27,405 bases of DNA from Streptomyces sp. NRRL F-6492 (GTDB lineage Bacteria > Actinomycetota > Actinomycetes > Streptomycetales > Streptomycetaceae). The position numbers were made by a program, and so were the translations under genes. Numbering within the stretch: position 1 is the first letter of the stretch; each line of letters opens with the position of its first letter. The stretch is from the NCBI RefSeq assembly GCF_001280125.1, contig NZ_LGEG01000286.1, forward strand, positions 1 to 27,405, given 5' to 3'. Below, one piece after another: positions 1-7,023 of this stretch. A model generated the notes under the pieces. The model did not search any database, had not been told where the DNA came from, and saw nothing but the letters and a program-made list of their open reading frames with translations.

Positions 1-39
1 TATCCCGGCGTTCCGCCCCGTTCGAAGGACGAGAAGGCA

Positions 40-1227
40 ATGGCAGAAGCACCGCCGTACCCGCAGCCGCGCACGTGCCCCTACCAGCCGCCCGCCGGAT
101 ACCGCGAGATCGGCGAGGCGGGGCCGGTCCTCAAGGTGACCCTGTTCGACGGCCGCGAGGCCTGGATGGTCACCGGCTACAAGGAGTCCCGGGAGATCCT
201 CACCCACCCGAACCTCTCCTCGCTGCGCACCCACCCCGACTTCCCCATCGTCGCGCCCCGGTTCCGGTCCGCCATCGCCCGGAGCCTCGCCCTGATCGCG
301 ATGGACCCGCCGCAGCACGACATCTACCGGCGCTACCTCAACCCGCACTTCAGCCTCAAGCAGGTCAGGCGGATGCGGCCGGAGATCGAGAAGATCGTCT
401 CCGGCTTCGTCGACCGGATCATCGCCCACGGCCCGCCGGCCGACCTGGTGCCGCTGCTCGCCGTGCCGCTGCCGTCCCTCGTCATCTGCCGCCACCTCGG
501 CGTCCCCTACGAGGACCACGAGTTCTTCCAGGACGCCAGCGGCAAGGTCATGCTGGGCACCGAGGAGGAGTCGGCGACCGCCGCGCAGAACCTCGTCGAC
601 TACATCGACGGCCTGGTCACCGAGCAGATCAAGTCCCCCACGGACGGCCTCCTCGGACAGCTCGTCACCGAGCGGGTGCTCACCGGCGACATCGGCCACG
701 AGGAGCTCGTCTCCATCGCGCTCGTCCTGCTCATCGCCGCCCACGAGACCACCTCCTCGTCCCTGGCCCTCGGCCTCATCACCCTCCTCGAACACCCCGA
801 CCAGCTCGCCAGGATCCACGAGGACCGCAGCCGGCTGCCCGGCGCCGTCGAGGAGCTGCTGCGCTTCATCGCCACCACCGACCTCGTCGCCACCCGGATC
901 GCCAAGGGCGACATCGAGATCGCCGGCCACCTCATCCGCGAGGGCGAGGGCGTCCTCGTCTCCGGGACCCTCGCCAACCGCGACGAGAACTTCCACGAGC
1001 GCCCCGACGAGTTCGACGTACTTCGCTCCGACACCCACCACGTCACCTTCGGCTTCGGCATCCACCAGTGCCTCGGCCAGAACCTGGCCCGCCTCGAACT
1101 GGAGGTCGCCTTCCGGGAGCTGCTCACCCGCATCCCCGGCATGCGGCTGGCCGTCGGCGTGGACGAGCTGCCGATCCTCGGCGCGGGCACGGTGCAGCGC
1201 GTGCTGTCCCTGCCCGTCGAGTGGTGA
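40..1227 (+). CDS. Cytochrome P450 (first of two)
   Basis: A 395-residue bacterial class I P450, a soluble haem monooxygenase that would take electrons from the ferredoxin encoded next. The I-helix oxygen-activation motif reads A233-A-H-E-T-T238, with Ala at the usual Gly position of [AG]G-x-[DE]-T-T. The K-helix ExxR is in EELLR. The haem loop FGFGIHQCLG places the thiolate ligand at Cys344. The length is normal and there is no membrane anchor, as in soluble actinobacterial P450s. The ATG at 40 is preceded by a GAGAAGG-like ribosome site. The stop overlaps a possible GTG of the ferredoxin frame. The gene is closely related in architecture to the P450 at 2698: both have TCPYQP near the N-terminus and exactly 51 residues after the haem Cys. 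The substrate cannot be read from the sequence. Genes upstream of the window may belong to the same operon. Confidence 0.97.
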   Translation: MAEAPPYPQPRTCPYQPPAGYREIGEAGPVLKVTLFDGREAWMVTGYKESREILTHPNLSSLRTHPDFPIVAPRFRSAIARSLALIAMDPPQHDIYRRYLNPHFSLKQVRRMRPEIEKIVSGFVDRIIAHGPPADLVPLLAVPLPSLVICRHLGVPYEDHEFFQDASGKVMLGTEEESATAAQNLVDYIDGLVTEQIKSPTDGLLGQLVTERVLTGDIGHEELVSIALVLLIAAHETTSSSLALGLITLLEHPDQLARIHEDRSRLPGAVEELLRFIATTDLVATRIAKGDIEIAGHLIREGEGVLVSGTLANRDENFHERPDEFDVLRSDTHHVTFGFGIHQCLGQNLARLELEVAFRELLTRIPGMRLAVGVDELPILGAGTVQRVLSLPVEW

Positions 1228-1232
1228 CCGCG

Positions 1233-1439
1233 ATGCGGCTGTACGCCGACCGGGAGTCCTGCATCAGCGGCGGCCGCTGCATGGCCACCCTCCCCGAGGT
1301 CTTCGACCAGGACGACGAGGGCCTCGTCGTCGTCCTGACCCCGGAACCGGCCCCGGAGCACCACGACAGGGCCCGCAGGGCCGCCTACCTGTGCCCGGCG
1401 CGGGCCATCGACGTCACCGAGCACCCGACCCCGAACTGA
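1233..1439 (+). CDS. Small [3Fe-4S]-type ferredoxin
   Basis: A 68-residue acidic ferredoxin of the SoyB/FdxD kind that feeds electrons to actinobacterial P450s. Its pattern is Cys-x5-Cys (CISGGRC) followed by a distal Cys-Pro (LCPARAI). Three conserved Cys fit a [3Fe-4S] cluster, or [4Fe-4S] with another ligand. The central PEVFDQDDEGLVVV block is characteristic of this family. A GTG at 1224 overlapping the P450 stop is in frame, but the ATG at 1233 gives MRLYADRESC, which lines up with MWVHADRNRC of the second ferredoxin, so it is preferred. It is translationally coupled to the P450 and is presumably its redox partner. No reductase gene is visible, so a genome-encoded one is probably shared. 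Confidence 0.93.
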   Translation: MRLYADRESCISGGRCMATLPEVFDQDDEGLVVVLTPEPAPEHHDRARRAAYLCPARAIDVTEHPTPN

Positions 1440-1485
1440 CTCCGCGACGGCCCCCGCACGAGAATCCCCCGACGAGAAGAGACCC

Positions 1486-2673
1486 ATGTCCTCCCAGCCG
1501 ACGGAGCCCTCCAGACTCCCCTCGCTCACCGGAATGCGCTTCGCCGCGGCCTTCCTGGTCTTCCTCTGCCACTCCTTCGTCCTCGGCTTCTACCATCCGG
1601 AGACCGAGGCGGCCCTGCGGCCCTACGCCTTCGCGATCGGCTGGCTCGGGGTGGAGTTCTTCTTCGTCCTCAGCGGCTTCGTCCTCACCTGGTCGGTGCG
1701 GGAGGGGCAGCCGGTCCGCCGCTTCTGGCGCCGCCGGCTGGCCAAGGTCTACCCGAACCACGTCGTCACCTGGTTCGCCGCCCTCGCCCTCGCGCTCTGG
1801 GCCGGTCAGACGCTCGACCTGGTGAAACTGCTGCCGAGCCTGTTCCTGGTGCACACCTGGTACCCGCGGCTCGACGTCATCCTGTCGCTCAACGTGGTCA
1901 CCTGGTCCCTCGCCTGCGACCTGCTGTTCTACCTCGCGTTCCCGCTGCTGTACGCCCTGGTCCGGCGCGTCCCGGCCCGCCGCCTGTGGTGGGCCGCGGC
2001 CGGCATCGTCGCGGTCGTCATGCTGCTGCCCGCCGTCGCACAGGCCTGGCTCCCGGGCGAGCCGAAGCTGCCGGGACAGGACATGACGCTCACCCAGAAC
2101 TGGCTCCTGGTCTCCTTCCCGCCGGTGCGCGCGCTGGACTTCACGCTCGGCATCGTCATGGCCCGGATCGTCCGCACCGGCGGCTGGATCCGCTTCGGCC
2201 CGGTGCCGGCGCTCGCCCTGCTCGTCCTCGGCTTCGCCGTCCAGGTCTCCCAGTTCCCCGGCGTCTACAGCCTCACCGCGCCGATCGTGGCGCCGCTCGC
2301 CCTGCTGATCCCGGCGGTGGCCACGGCGGACGCGCGCGGCGGCTTCTCACCGTTCCGGGGGCGCGTCCCGCAGTGGCTGGGCACCGTGTCGTACGCCTCG
2401 TACCTCGTGCACTTCCTGGTCCTGGTGTACGGCCACACGGTGCTCGGCGCGGGCCGGACCTGGGACGCGGTGCCGGCCACCGCCCTGCTGGCGGCGCTGT
2501 TCGCCGTCACCACCCTGCTCGCCTGGGCGCTGTACCGGCTGGTGGAGGAACCGGGAATGCGCCGCTGGGGGCGCCCGAAGCCACTCCCCGCCCCGCGCGT
2601 CGTCCCGCCGCCGACCGCGGCGGCGGACGGAAGGACCCCGACGGCGCCCACCGCGCCGGCGGCCTCGGACTGA
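1486..2673 (+). CDS. Membrane acyltransferase (acyltransferase family 3)
   Basis: A 395-residue polytopic membrane protein of the acyltransferase-3 (OafA/MdmB-like) family. It has about ten hydrophobic segments, starting just after LPSLTGMRFAAAFLVFLCHS, which holds the conserved TM1 His. The WLGVEFFFVLSGFVL segment and the following basic RFWRRRLAKVYP loop are typical. The usual WSL-x-x-E-x-x-FY motif appears as WSLACDLLFYL, with Asp in place of Glu. The C-terminal 40 residues are Pro/Ala-rich and probably cytoplasmic. Known members O-acylate sugars, macrolides or cell-surface glycans. Its position between two P450-ferredoxin pairs, with a 46-bp gap before and 24 bp after, makes natural-product O-acylation the likeliest role (inference). 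The substrate is unknown. The ATG at 1486 has only a weak GAGAAGAG ribosome site. Confidence 0.93.
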   Translation: MSSQPTEPSRLPSLTGMRFAAAFLVFLCHSFVLGFYHPETEAALRPYAFAIGWLGVEFFFVLSGFVLTWSVREGQPVRRFWRRRLAKVYPNHVVTWFAALALALWAGQTLDLVKLLPSLFLVHTWYPRLDVILSLNVVTWSLACDLLFYLAFPLLYALVRRVPARRLWWAAAGIVAVVMLLPAVAQAWLPGEPKLPGQDMTLTQNWLLVSFPPVRALDFTLGIVMARIVRTGGWIRFGPVPALALLVLGFAVQVSQFPGVYSLTAPIVAPLALLIPAVATADARGGFSPFRGRVPQWLGTVSYASYLVHFLVLVYGHTVLGAGRTWDAVPATALLAALFAVTTLLAWALYRLVEEPGMRRWGRPKPLPAPRVVPPPTAAADGRTPTAPTAPAASD

Positions 2674-2697
2674 CCCGACACGACGGAAGGAACACAC

Positions 2698-3912
2698 GTG
2701 GTGCTCTCCTATCCCCAGGACAGGACCTGTCCCTACCAACCCTCCCCGGGCTACCAGGAGCTCGGGCGGGGCGGCCCGCTGCACCGGGTGTCCCTGTGGG
2801 ACGGCTCGTCCCTCTGGATGGTCACCGGACACGCCACCGGGCGCAGGCTCCTCGCCGACCCGCGGCTCTCCGCCGACCGGTCCCGGGACGACTTCCCCGT
2901 GGTGCTGCCGCGGTTCGAGGCGCCGATCTTCAAACCGATCGCCATCATCGGTTTCGATCCGCCGGTCCACGACGTGCACCGGCGGATGCTCGCCCCCGAC
3001 TTCAGCCTCAAGCACGTCCGCGACATGCGCGGCGGGGTCGAGGAACTGGCCGGGAAGCTGGTGGACGACATGCTCCGCAAGGGGCCGCCGGCGGACCTGG
3101 TCGAGGACTTCGCCCTGCCGATCCCGTCGATGGTGATCTCGCAGCTCCTCGGCGTCCCGTACGAGGACCACGCCTTCTTCGAGGAGAAGACGGTGGGGCT
3201 GCTCCAGGCGAAGGACGCCGAGGGCGCCGAGGCCGCGGGCCGGGCGCTGTGGGACTACCTCGACGAGCTCGTCACCGCGAAGGAACGCACCCCGGGCGGC
3301 GGCGACGGGGTGCTCGGCCGGCTCGCCGGCCGGGTCGACGACGAGGACCTCACCCGGGAGGACCTGCTGCGGATCGCGCTGGCCCTGCTGATCGGCGGCC
3401 ACGACACGACCTCGCAGATGATCGCCCTCGGCGTGGTCACCCTGCTGGAACACCCGGACCAGCTGGCCGCGTTCCGCGCCGCGCCGCCGGAGGCGGTGCC
3501 GGCGGCCGTCGACGAACTGCTGCGGATGGTCTCCGTGACGGACGTCTCCGGGGTCCGGGTCGCGAAGGAGGACATCGAGATCGACGGCGAGGTCATCAGG
3601 GCGGGGGAGGGCGTGCTGGTCTCCTCGTCGATGACCAACCGCGACCCCTCGGTGTACGAGGACCCGTACGCCTTCGACATCCACCGGGCCGACGGCCGCG
3701 GTGGCGCCGCGTCGGCCCGGCAGCACCTCACGTTCGGCTTCGGCATCCACCAGTGCCTGGGCCAGAACCTCGCGCGGATGGAGCTGGAGGTGGCCTTCAC
3801 CACGCTGTTCGCCCGGATACCGGGACTGCGGCCGGCGGTCCCGGTGGCCGAACTCCCGTCCCGCAGCGGCGGAACGATGCAGGGCGTGCACCGCCTGCCG
3901 GTCGAGTGGTGA
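2698..3912 (+). CDS. Cytochrome P450 (second of two)
   Basis: A 404-residue soluble P450 that shares its overall layout with the enzyme at 40. The I-helix motif is GGHDTT, K-helix ExxR is in DELLR, and the haem loop FGFGIHQCLG has Cys353 as ligand. Shared blocks include FSLKxVR, GPPADLV, GVPYEDHxFF and LEHPDQLA, so the two are clearly paralogues, and both genes end in LPVEW. The start is the GTG at 2698, followed by a second GTG codon and preceded by GGAAGGA at suitable spacing. A GTG in the ferredoxin frame overlaps the stop. It probably oxidises the same pathway intermediate as its partner at another position, but this is inference. The two could also act on different molecules. Confidence 0.97.
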   Translation: MVLSYPQDRTCPYQPSPGYQELGRGGPLHRVSLWDGSSLWMVTGHATGRRLLADPRLSADRSRDDFPVVLPRFEAPIFKPIAIIGFDPPVHDVHRRMLAPDFSLKHVRDMRGGVEELAGKLVDDMLRKGPPADLVEDFALPIPSMVISQLLGVPYEDHAFFEEKTVGLLQAKDAEGAEAAGRALWDYLDELVTAKERTPGGGDGVLGRLAGRVDDEDLTREDLLRIALALLIGGHDTTSQMIALGVVTLLEHPDQLAAFRAAPPEAVPAAVDELLRMVSVTDVSGVRVAKEDIEIDGEVIRAGEGVLVSSSMTNRDPSVYEDPYAFDIHRADGRGGAASARQHLTFGFGIHQCLGQNLARMELEVAFTTLFARIPGLRPAVPVAELPSRSGGTMQGVHRLPVEW

Positions 3913-3926
3913 GGGAGGGGACGACG

Positions 3927-4136
3927 ATGTGGGTGCACGCCGACCGGAACCGCTGCATGGCGGCCGGACACTGCGCGGTCACCGTCCCCGGGGTCTTCGA
4001 CCACGGTGACGACGGCCTGGTGGTCGTCATCGACGAGAAACCGGGCGAGGACTTCCTGGAGGAGCTCGAACTGGCCGTGGACCTCTGCCCGTCCCGCGCG
4101 CTGTCGCTGGCGCGGGACGGGGAGGCGCTCCGGTAG
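3927..4136 (+). CDS. Small [3Fe-4S]-type ferredoxin
   Basis: A 69-residue ferredoxin similar to the one at 1233. It has Cys-x5-Cys (CMAAGHC), a central GVFDHGDDGLVVVIDE block and a distal LCPSRAL. The ATG at 3927 follows a strong GGAGGGG ribosome site about seven bases upstream. An in-frame GTG at 3909 overlapping the P450 stop is less likely because it has no ribosome site of its own. It is the last gene of the P450 operon, closed by the hairpin at 4142-4214. Each P450 has its own ferredoxin, suggesting that the two units were duplicated as pairs. Confidence 0.93.
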   Translation: MWVHADRNRCMAAGHCAVTVPGVFDHGDDGLVVVIDEKPGEDFLEELELAVDLCPSRALSLARDGEALR

Positions 4137-4141
4137 CCGGT

Positions 4142-4214
4142 GGGTCCGCCGCCCGTGCCCGGCGCTCCGGTCGCGTCCCGCGCGCCGGCACCGGCGGGCA
4201 CGGGCGGCGGACCC
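4142..4214 (+). terminator. Long hairpin closing the P450 operon
   Basis: A perfect 20-bp inverted repeat has arms at 4142-4161 and 4195-4214 around a 33-base GC-rich loop that can itself fold. It starts six bases after the last ferredoxin stop. There is no T-tract, as is common in Streptomyces. The gap to the convergent gene end at 4452 is 315 bp; it holds only this hairpin and the 16-bp repeat array. Confidence 0.8.
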
Positions 4215-4304
4215 TGCCCGCCGGGCGCCGCCCTCCGGATGCCGGCGAGCGGGTCCCGTGACGCACCGGGCGGACGGACACCACTCCGAGCGGGCGTCAC
4301 CGCA

Positions 4305-4400
4305 CGCGGACGCCGTTCCGCGCGGACGCCGTTCCGCGCGGACGCCGTTCCGCGCGGACGCCGTTCCGCGCGGACGCCGTTCCGCGCGGACGCCGTTCCG
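4305..4400. repeat. Six perfect tandem copies of a 16-bp unit
   Basis: The unit CGCGGACGCCGTTCCG occurs six times head to tail (4305, 4321, 4337, 4353, 4369, 4385) with no mismatch. Each junction forms the self-complementary decamer TCCGCGCGGA, so either strand could fold into a series of small hairpins. It lies between the 3' ends of two convergent operons. Sixteen is not a multiple of three, so a reading frame across it shifts each copy, and it is not coding. It looks like a minisatellite generated by slippage, possibly helping to insulate convergent transcripts. Confidence 0.97.
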
Positions 4401-4451
4401 CGCCCGCTTCGCGGTGCGCGGCCCGGGACGCCCGGGTCCCCGGCCCGTCCG

Positions 4452-5492
4452 TCACTCCTCGACGTACGCCAGGCTCTGCTCGTTCCAGCGGGCGCCGTGG
4501 ACCTCGTCCGCCGGGACCGCCGCCTCGACCGCCGCGAGCTGGGACGGGGTGAGCCGAAGACCGACCGCCGAGGCGTTCTCCGCCAGGTGCTCCGGGTCGC
4601 CGGTACCGGGGACGGGGACGACGTCCGGCCCGCGGTGGTGCAGCCAGGCCAGCGCCAACCGGGCCGCGCTCGTGCCGAGTTCATCCGCGAGCGCGGTCAG
4701 CCGGTCGGCCAGCGGCAGGTTCGCGGCGAGGTTGTCCGGGGTGAACCGGGGCAGACCGAAGCCGCGGAAATCGCCTTCGCCGAACGCGTCGGCGGAGCGG
4801 ACCGCGCCGGTCAGGAACCCGCGGCCGAGCGGCGCGTACGGGACGATCGCGATGCCGAGCCGCCGGCACACCTCCACCACCTCGCGCTCGATGCCCCGCG
4901 ACCACAGCGACCACTCGGTCTGCAGCGCGGCCACCGGGGCGACGGCGTGGGCCCGCTCCAGGGTCCGCGGTCCCGCCTCGCTCAGCCCGAACTCCCGGAT
5001 CTTCCCGGCCTTCCGGAGCTCGGCCAGGGCCCCCACGGTCTCCTCGACGGGGACGTTCCGGTCGGGGCGGGTGAGCGTGAACAGGTCGATGTGGTCGACG
5101 CCGAGCCGGCGGAGCGAGGCCTCGCAGCTCTCCCGGACGTGGGCCGCGTCGCCCCGGATGCCCGTGCCGACGCCCGGACCGGGCCGGACGACGCCGAACT
5201 TCGTCGAGATCACCGCCTCGTCGCGGCGCCCGGCGACCGCCCGGCCGACCAGCTCCTCGTTCGCGCCGTGCCCGTACACGTCGGCGGTGTCAAGGAGGGT
5301 GACGCCCAGGTCGAGGGCGCGCCGGATCGTGGCGACCGCGGTGTCCGGGGCGACCGGGCCGTAGAACTCGGACAGGCCCAGGCAGCCCAGCCCCTGGGCG
5401 CCCACCGTCAGCGAGCCGATGCGGCGGGTGGGCAGTGGCGCGGCGGGAGCGGCCGGGGAGCCGGCGGGACGCGCGGTGGAGGCCGGTGGCAT
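4452..5492 (-). CDS. Aldo/keto reductase family protein lacking the catalytic His
   Basis: A roughly 346-residue (alpha/beta)8 NADPH-type aldo/keto reductase of the YakC/pyridoxal-reductase-like group. GLGCLGLSEFYG, LLDTADVYGHGANEELVG and VISTKFG supply the tetrad residues Asp68, Tyr73 and Lys98. The strand that normally reads YYQHR here reads FTLTR, so the fourth tetrad residue His is Thr (Thr141). REFGLSE and the NADPH-phosphate region near VPVPGTGDPEHLAEN are present. The N-terminus has about 20 extra Ala/Pro-rich residues. An in-frame GTG at 5504 overlaps the upstream gene's stop, but GGAGG runs straight into it. The ATG at 5492, eleven bases after GGAGG, is therefore preferred. It forms a two-gene unit with the barrel protein upstream. 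Substrate unknown; carbonyl reductase activity may be weakened or altered. Confidence 0.92.
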   Translation of the reverse strand: MPPASTARPAGSPAAPAAPLPTRRIGSLTVGAQGLGCLGLSEFYGPVAPDTAVATIRRALDLGVTLLDTADVYGHGANEELVGRAVAGRRDEAVISTKFGVVRPGPGVGTGIRGDAAHVRESCEASLRRLGVDHIDLFTLTRPDRNVPVEETVGALAELRKAGKIREFGLSEAGPRTLERAHAVAPVAALQTEWSLWSRGIEREVVEVCRRLGIAIVPYAPLGRGFLTGAVRSADAFGEGDFRGFGLPRFTPDNLAANLPLADRLTALADELGTSAARLALAWLHHRGPDVVPVPGTGDPEHLAENASAVGLRLTPSQLAAVEAAVPADEVHGARWNEQSLAYVEE

Positions 5493-5500
5493 GGCGGCCG

Positions 5501-6016
5501 TCACCTCCGGTACAGGACGATTGAGGACTCGTACGTCGTGTGCGACTCCTTGGTCACGGGACGGAACTGCCGGAAGCCGATCGCCCCGCGCAGCGGCCCG
5601 CCGACCACGACCGCGGGGAACGTCGCGTACTCGCCCGCCGTCAGCCGGGCGTCGTCGACGAGCCCGCCCGCCCGTACGACGTTGCCGTCGTCGAGCGTGA
5701 TCTCCTCGCCGAAGTACGCGACGAAGTGCCCGTCCTCCTCCTGGCGGTAGAGCATCCGGCCGGCGCCCTCGGTCCGCCCGATCCGGGTGCCGTCGGGGCC
5801 GAAGATCTCCAGCCGTACGGTGGCGAAGTCGTTCTCGGTGGGCGTGGTGCCGGTGGGATCCGGGTTGTTCGACTCGTACGCGACGACCTTCTCGGTGAGG
5901 TCGCGCAGGATCAGGGACCTTCCGGTGTCGCGGAGGGCGCCGACCTCCGGGGAGACGGTCTTCGGGGGTGTGGCGACCAGCGGCGTGAGCCAGTCGGACA
6001 GGACCTGCAACACCAC
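5501..6016 (-). CDS. Allene-oxide-cyclase-like / dirigent-like barrel protein (tentative)
   Basis: A 171-residue soluble protein with no signal peptide. A beta-rich core contains LILRDLTEKVVAYES, RLEIFGPDGTRIGRTEG, GHFVAYFGEEITLDDGNVV and, near the end, YATFPAVVVGGPLRGAIGF. The last segment resembles the GGTGxYxGaxG block of allene-oxide-cyclase-like and dirigent barrels. Some actinobacterial members of that fold are cyclases in polyketide pathways (family knowledge); assignment here is by eye only. The GTG at 6016 has an AGGAGG site six bases upstream. It is the first gene of the operon with the aldo/keto reductase, overlapping it or separated by eight bases depending on that gene's start. 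A putative SARP-dependent promoter lies upstream at 6056-6088. It could instead be an unrelated lipocalin-like protein. Confidence 0.6.
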   Translation of the reverse strand: MVLQVLSDWLTPLVATPPKTVSPEVGALRDTGRSLILRDLTEKVVAYESNNPDPTGTTPTENDFATVRLEIFGPDGTRIGRTEGAGRMLYRQEEDGHFVAYFGEEITLDDGNVVRAGGLVDDARLTAGEYATFPAVVVGGPLRGAIGFRQFRPVTKESHTTYESSIVLYRR

Positions 6017-6055
6017 GATGAGCCCTCCTGATGCGGGATGTGCCGATTCCCGCCG

Positions 6056-6088
6056 ACGCTAGGAGGGCCCGCTCAAGCGGCGCTAAAG
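6056..6088 (-). promoter_or_regulatory. Candidate SARP-type promoter of the barrel protein/reductase operon
   Basis: Read on the minus strand, the heptamers CTTTAGC (6088-6082) and CTTGAGC (6077-6071) are spaced exactly 11 bp start to start. A TAGCGT -10-like hexamer (6061-6056) follows nine bases after the second. Heptameric repeats in 11-bp phase close to the -10 are the known layout of SARP operators. The expected transcription start is about 33 bases before the GTG at 6016. A similar arrangement lies before the DUF6059 gene at 12428. Confidence 0.5.
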
Positions 6089-6116
6089 GGGCGGGGCGGG
6101 GCCGCCGCCCGGGGCC

Positions 6117-6716
6117 TCACCTCGCCCGCGGGTGTGCCACGATGCCCTCCAGGACCAGCCGGAGGTACCGCTCGCCGCGCTCCCCTCCGCCGGGCAGCGC
6201 GTTCTCCCGCACCCAGGCCGCCCCGCTGAGCAGGTCGAACAGCTCGTCCGGCGTGACGTCGGCCCGCACCTGCCCGGACCGCTGGGCGGCGCTCAGCAGG
6301 TCCGCGCCGCCGCTGTGCATCGCGGCGCACGCGGCGTGCGAGGGCGTGCCCTCGTCGTACATGCTCCGGGTGAGGATGCCGACCAGGCCGCGGAACGTGC
6401 TGAAGTGGCGTACGGCGCTGCTCATCCACGTGGCCAGGGCCTCCAGCGGGTCGTCGTCCCCGGCCAGGCTCTCGGCGCGCGCGACGAGGTCGGCGAGCCC
6501 GTCCCGGGTGGCCGCCTCGACCAGCGCGGCGCGGGTCGGGAAGTGCCGGTAGAGCGTGCCGATCGCGACGCCGGCCCGGGCGGCGATGTCCTCCAGGGAG
6601 GCGTCGGAGCCCTCCGCCTCGAACGCCTTGCGCGCCGAGGCCAGGATCGCGTCGTAGTTGCGGGCGCCGTCGGCCCGTTTCGGGCGCTGCGCGATGTAGG
6701 GCGGGTTGTCTGCCAC
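6117..6716 (-). CDS. TetR/AcrR family repressor
   Basis: A 199-residue TetR-family regulator. The N-terminal helix-turn-helix covers about residues 20-65 (SLEDIAARAGVAIGTLYRHF is the recognition segment). The rest is a helical ligand-binding domain of the type seen in TetR repressors of efflux genes. The GTG at 6716 follows GGAGG by four bases. It is divergent from the MFS exporter at 7024, and a perfect 30-bp palindrome lies between them, 28 bp before this start. The likeliest role is repression of itself and the exporter, released by the exported compound or a related ligand (inference from context). No DNA-binding residue appears lost. Confidence 0.95.
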   Translation of the reverse strand: MADNPPYIAQRPKRADGARNYDAILASARKAFEAEGSDASLEDIAARAGVAIGTLYRHFPTRAALVEAATRDGLADLVARAESLAGDDDPLEALATWMSSAVRHFSTFRGLVGILTRSMYDEGTPSHAACAAMHSGGADLLSAAQRSGQVRADVTPDELFDLLSGAAWVRENALPGGGERGERYLRLVLEGIVAHPRAR

Positions 6717-6734
6717 GGGGCCTCCACTTGACTA

Positions 6735-6777
6735 CCTGAGGTCGCCTCAGGTTAACTGCGGCCAGTTAACCTGAGGC
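6735..6777. promoter_or_regulatory. TetR operator: overlapping palindromes
   Basis: GCCTCAGGTTAACTG (6744-6758) and its exact complement (6763-6777) flank a four-base spacer, a perfect 15+15 inverted repeat. The left arm shares CCTCAGG with a second palindrome, CCTGAGG-TCG-CCTCAGG (6735-6751). This gives three CCTGAGG half-sites in 42 bp, enough for two TetR dimers. It sits immediately upstream of the tetR start and would overlap its promoter. On the plus strand TTGACT (6728) and GATAGT (6786) are nearby but not ideally spaced. Confidence 0.85.
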
Positions 6778-6910
6778 TGTCTCACGATAGTAGCCCGCGC
6801 CGATCGGCCGTGCACCGGCCGGCCGCGCGCCGACGGCTCCACCGCCCCGGCGGACCCGCCACCGGACGTCCCGCTTCCGGCGGCGCCACCGCGCCCGACC
6901 CGCCCCACCG

Positions 6911-6985
6911 GATCCGCTCCACCGGATCCGCCCTACCCGATCCGCCTCACCCGATCCGCTCCGCCGATCCGTCCCGCCCGATCCG
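6911..6985. repeat. Six phased GATCCG repeats in the MFS leader
   Basis: GATCCG occurs at 6911, 6925, 6939, 6953, 6966 and 6980, with spacings of 14, 14, 14, 13 and 14 bases. The surrounding unit is roughly (C)CCGATCCGC plus a variable CTNAC-like linker. The array lies in the 307-bp gap between tetR and the MFS gene, 40-110 bases before the exporter start. It is probably in the transcribed leader if the promoter is at the operator. No open frame of interest crosses it. It is imperfect, unlike the array at 4305. Confidence 0.85.
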
Positions 6986-7023
6986 CATCCCGGCGGACCG
7001 CCGCCGACCGTGGAGGACCACCC

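Noticed and set aside
4305..4400. Tandem repeats as a CRISPR array
   Set aside because: The 16-bp units are directly adjacent with no spacers, and no cas genes are present.
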